From Clostridia bacterium (lineage in GTDB: Bacteria > Bacillota > Clostridia > Oscillospirales > CAG-272), in assembly GCA_017629395.1 (NCBI GenBank), contig JAGBXH010000080.1, forward strand, positions 1-6,322: 6,322 nt of DNA, written 5' to 3'. The notes below the pieces were generated by a model, which had not been told where the DNA came from, did not search any database, and was given only the letters and a program-made list of their open reading frames with translations. Of this stretch, positions 5,539 to 6,322 are shown piece after piece. A program made the translations under genes and the position numbers. Position 1 is the stretch's first letter, and every line of letters starts with the position of its first letter.

Positions 5539-6322
5539 ATGGATTTTAAGTTTGTGGACAAAAAGTACCGTCCCATACCGTTCTGGTCCTGGAACGAGCG
5601 TCTTCGCACCGAGGAAACGCGCAGACAGATCGGCATGATGGATGACGTGGGCATTGGCGGCTTCTTTATGCACGCACGCGGCGGACTTCAGACCGAGTAC
5701 ATGGGTGAAGAATGGTTTGAGAACGTATCTGCATCCATCGACGAGGCAGGCAAGAGAGGTATGCACGCATGGGCGTACGACGAGAACGGCTGGCCCTCGG
5801 GCTTTGGCGGCGGTATCGTCAACGGCAAGGGTCTGAAGTATCAGCAGAAGTATTTGCGCGTTAAGACCTTTACGCCCGATCTGGAGGATCCCAGAGGTCC
5901 CGAGGTCATTTACTGCTTTGAAAATTACTGCTTCTACTACGAGGTCAACCCCTTCTACGTAGACACGCTTGACGGCGAGGTCATTGAAGACTTTATCACC
6001 GAAATTTACGAGCCCTATTATGCAAAGTACGGCACCACCTTTGACGGCTTCTTTACCGACGAGCCGCAGATCTCCCGTAACGGTATTCCGTGGAGCTTTA
6101 TTATGCCCGAGGAATACGAAAAGGCGTACGGCGAGCCCATTTACGATCACCTCATCGAGCTCTTTATCGAAAGAGGCGATTGGCAGCAGACCAGAATGAA
6201 CTTCTGGAAGCTGGTTACCGAGCTGTTCTCCAAGAACTATAATAAGCAGATCTACGATTGGTGCGAAGCGCACGGCCTGCTTTACACCGGTCACCTGGTA
6301 CTGGAGGAAACCCTGGAGGCAC
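5539..6322 (+). CDS. Glycoside hydrolase, GH106/rhamnosidase-like (3' truncated by window)
   Basis: An open frame of 261 complete codons with no stop before the window edge; only the N-terminal part is present. The start MDFKFVDKKYRPIPFWSWN, the segment IGGFFMHARGGLQTEYMG (39-56), YDENGWPSGFGGGIV (80-94), FDGFFTDEPQ (168-177) and LYTGHLVLEE (248-257) match the TIM-barrel region of large glycosidases annotated as GH106 alpha-L-rhamnosidase-like or simply glycosyl hydrolase in Firmicutes and Bacteroidetes. The acidic residues in YDEN and TDEP are candidate active-site positions. There is no signal peptide, so it probably acts in the cytoplasm on imported oligosaccharides. It follows the dockerin lipoprotein by 51 nt, but has its own strong ribosome site and a possible operator, which suggests separate control. 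The family call is from motif memory; exact substrate unknown. Confidence 0.7.
   Translation, partial: MDFKFVDKKYRPIPFWSWNERLRTEETRRQIGMMDDVGIGGFFMHARGGLQTEYMGEEWFENVSASIDEAGKRGMHAWAYDENGWPSGFGGGIVNGKGLKYQQKYLRVKTFTPDLEDPRGPEVIYCFENYCFYYEVNPFYVDTLDGEVIEDFITEIYEPYYAKYGTTFDGFFTDEPQISRNGIPWSFIMPEEYEKAYGEPIYDHLIELFIERGDWQQTRMNFWKLVTELFSKNYNKQIYDWCEAHGLLYTGHLVLEETLEA

Noticed and set aside
1..6322. CRISPR array, transposase, phage or defence genes
   Set aside because: No regularly spaced direct repeats and no integrase, transposase, nuclease or toxin-antitoxin signatures were found in either strand.

Overview
The window looks like a piece of a Clostridia (Firmicutes) chromosome with a moderately high G+C content, possibly a gut or rumen Oscillospiraceae/Christensenellales-type bacterium. 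The clues are AAGGAGG-type ribosome binding sites, sigma-A promoters with extended -10 elements, a Clostridium-like LuxS, a lipoprotein ending in a type I dockerin, and a large cytoplasmic glycosidase. The assignment is inferred from gene content and style only.

Layout. Positions 1-135 hold no gene, but they form a long imperfect inverted repeat that could fold into a hairpin of about 110 nt. Next, on the minus strand, are luxS (824-1291) and mtnN (136-831), two genes overlapping by 8 nt. Together they encode the two-step conversion of S-adenosylhomocysteine to adenine, homocysteine and DPD (the AI-2 precursor). The divergent intergenic region 1292-1541 has back-to-back promoters. The rightward one drives a leader of about 120 nt that contains terminator-like hairpins, a possible 17-codon leader peptide and a repeated CCCTAAG motif which also overlaps the next ribosome binding site.

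On the plus strand there follow, tightly packed, pepT (tripeptidase, 1542-2759), tdk (thymidine kinase, 2763-3356) and udk (uridine kinase, 3349-3975). After a 39-nt gap comes a secreted lipoprotein with a transglutaminase-like domain and a C-terminal dockerin (4015-5487). A weak promoter-like sequence and a 20-bp palindrome precede the last gene, a GH106-like/rhamnosidase-type glycoside hydrolase that runs off the right edge (5539-6322).

Functionally the window combines methyl-cycle detoxification (LuxS/MtnN), peptide and pyrimidine nucleoside salvage (PepT, Tdk, Udk) and extracellular/saccharolytic functions. Most of it is ordinary housekeeping. The parts worth a second look are the structured pepT leader, the hairpin repeat at the left edge, and the unusual combination of a lipid anchor, a transglutaminase-like fold and a dockerin. 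I do not see a clearly new defence, mobile or biosynthetic system.
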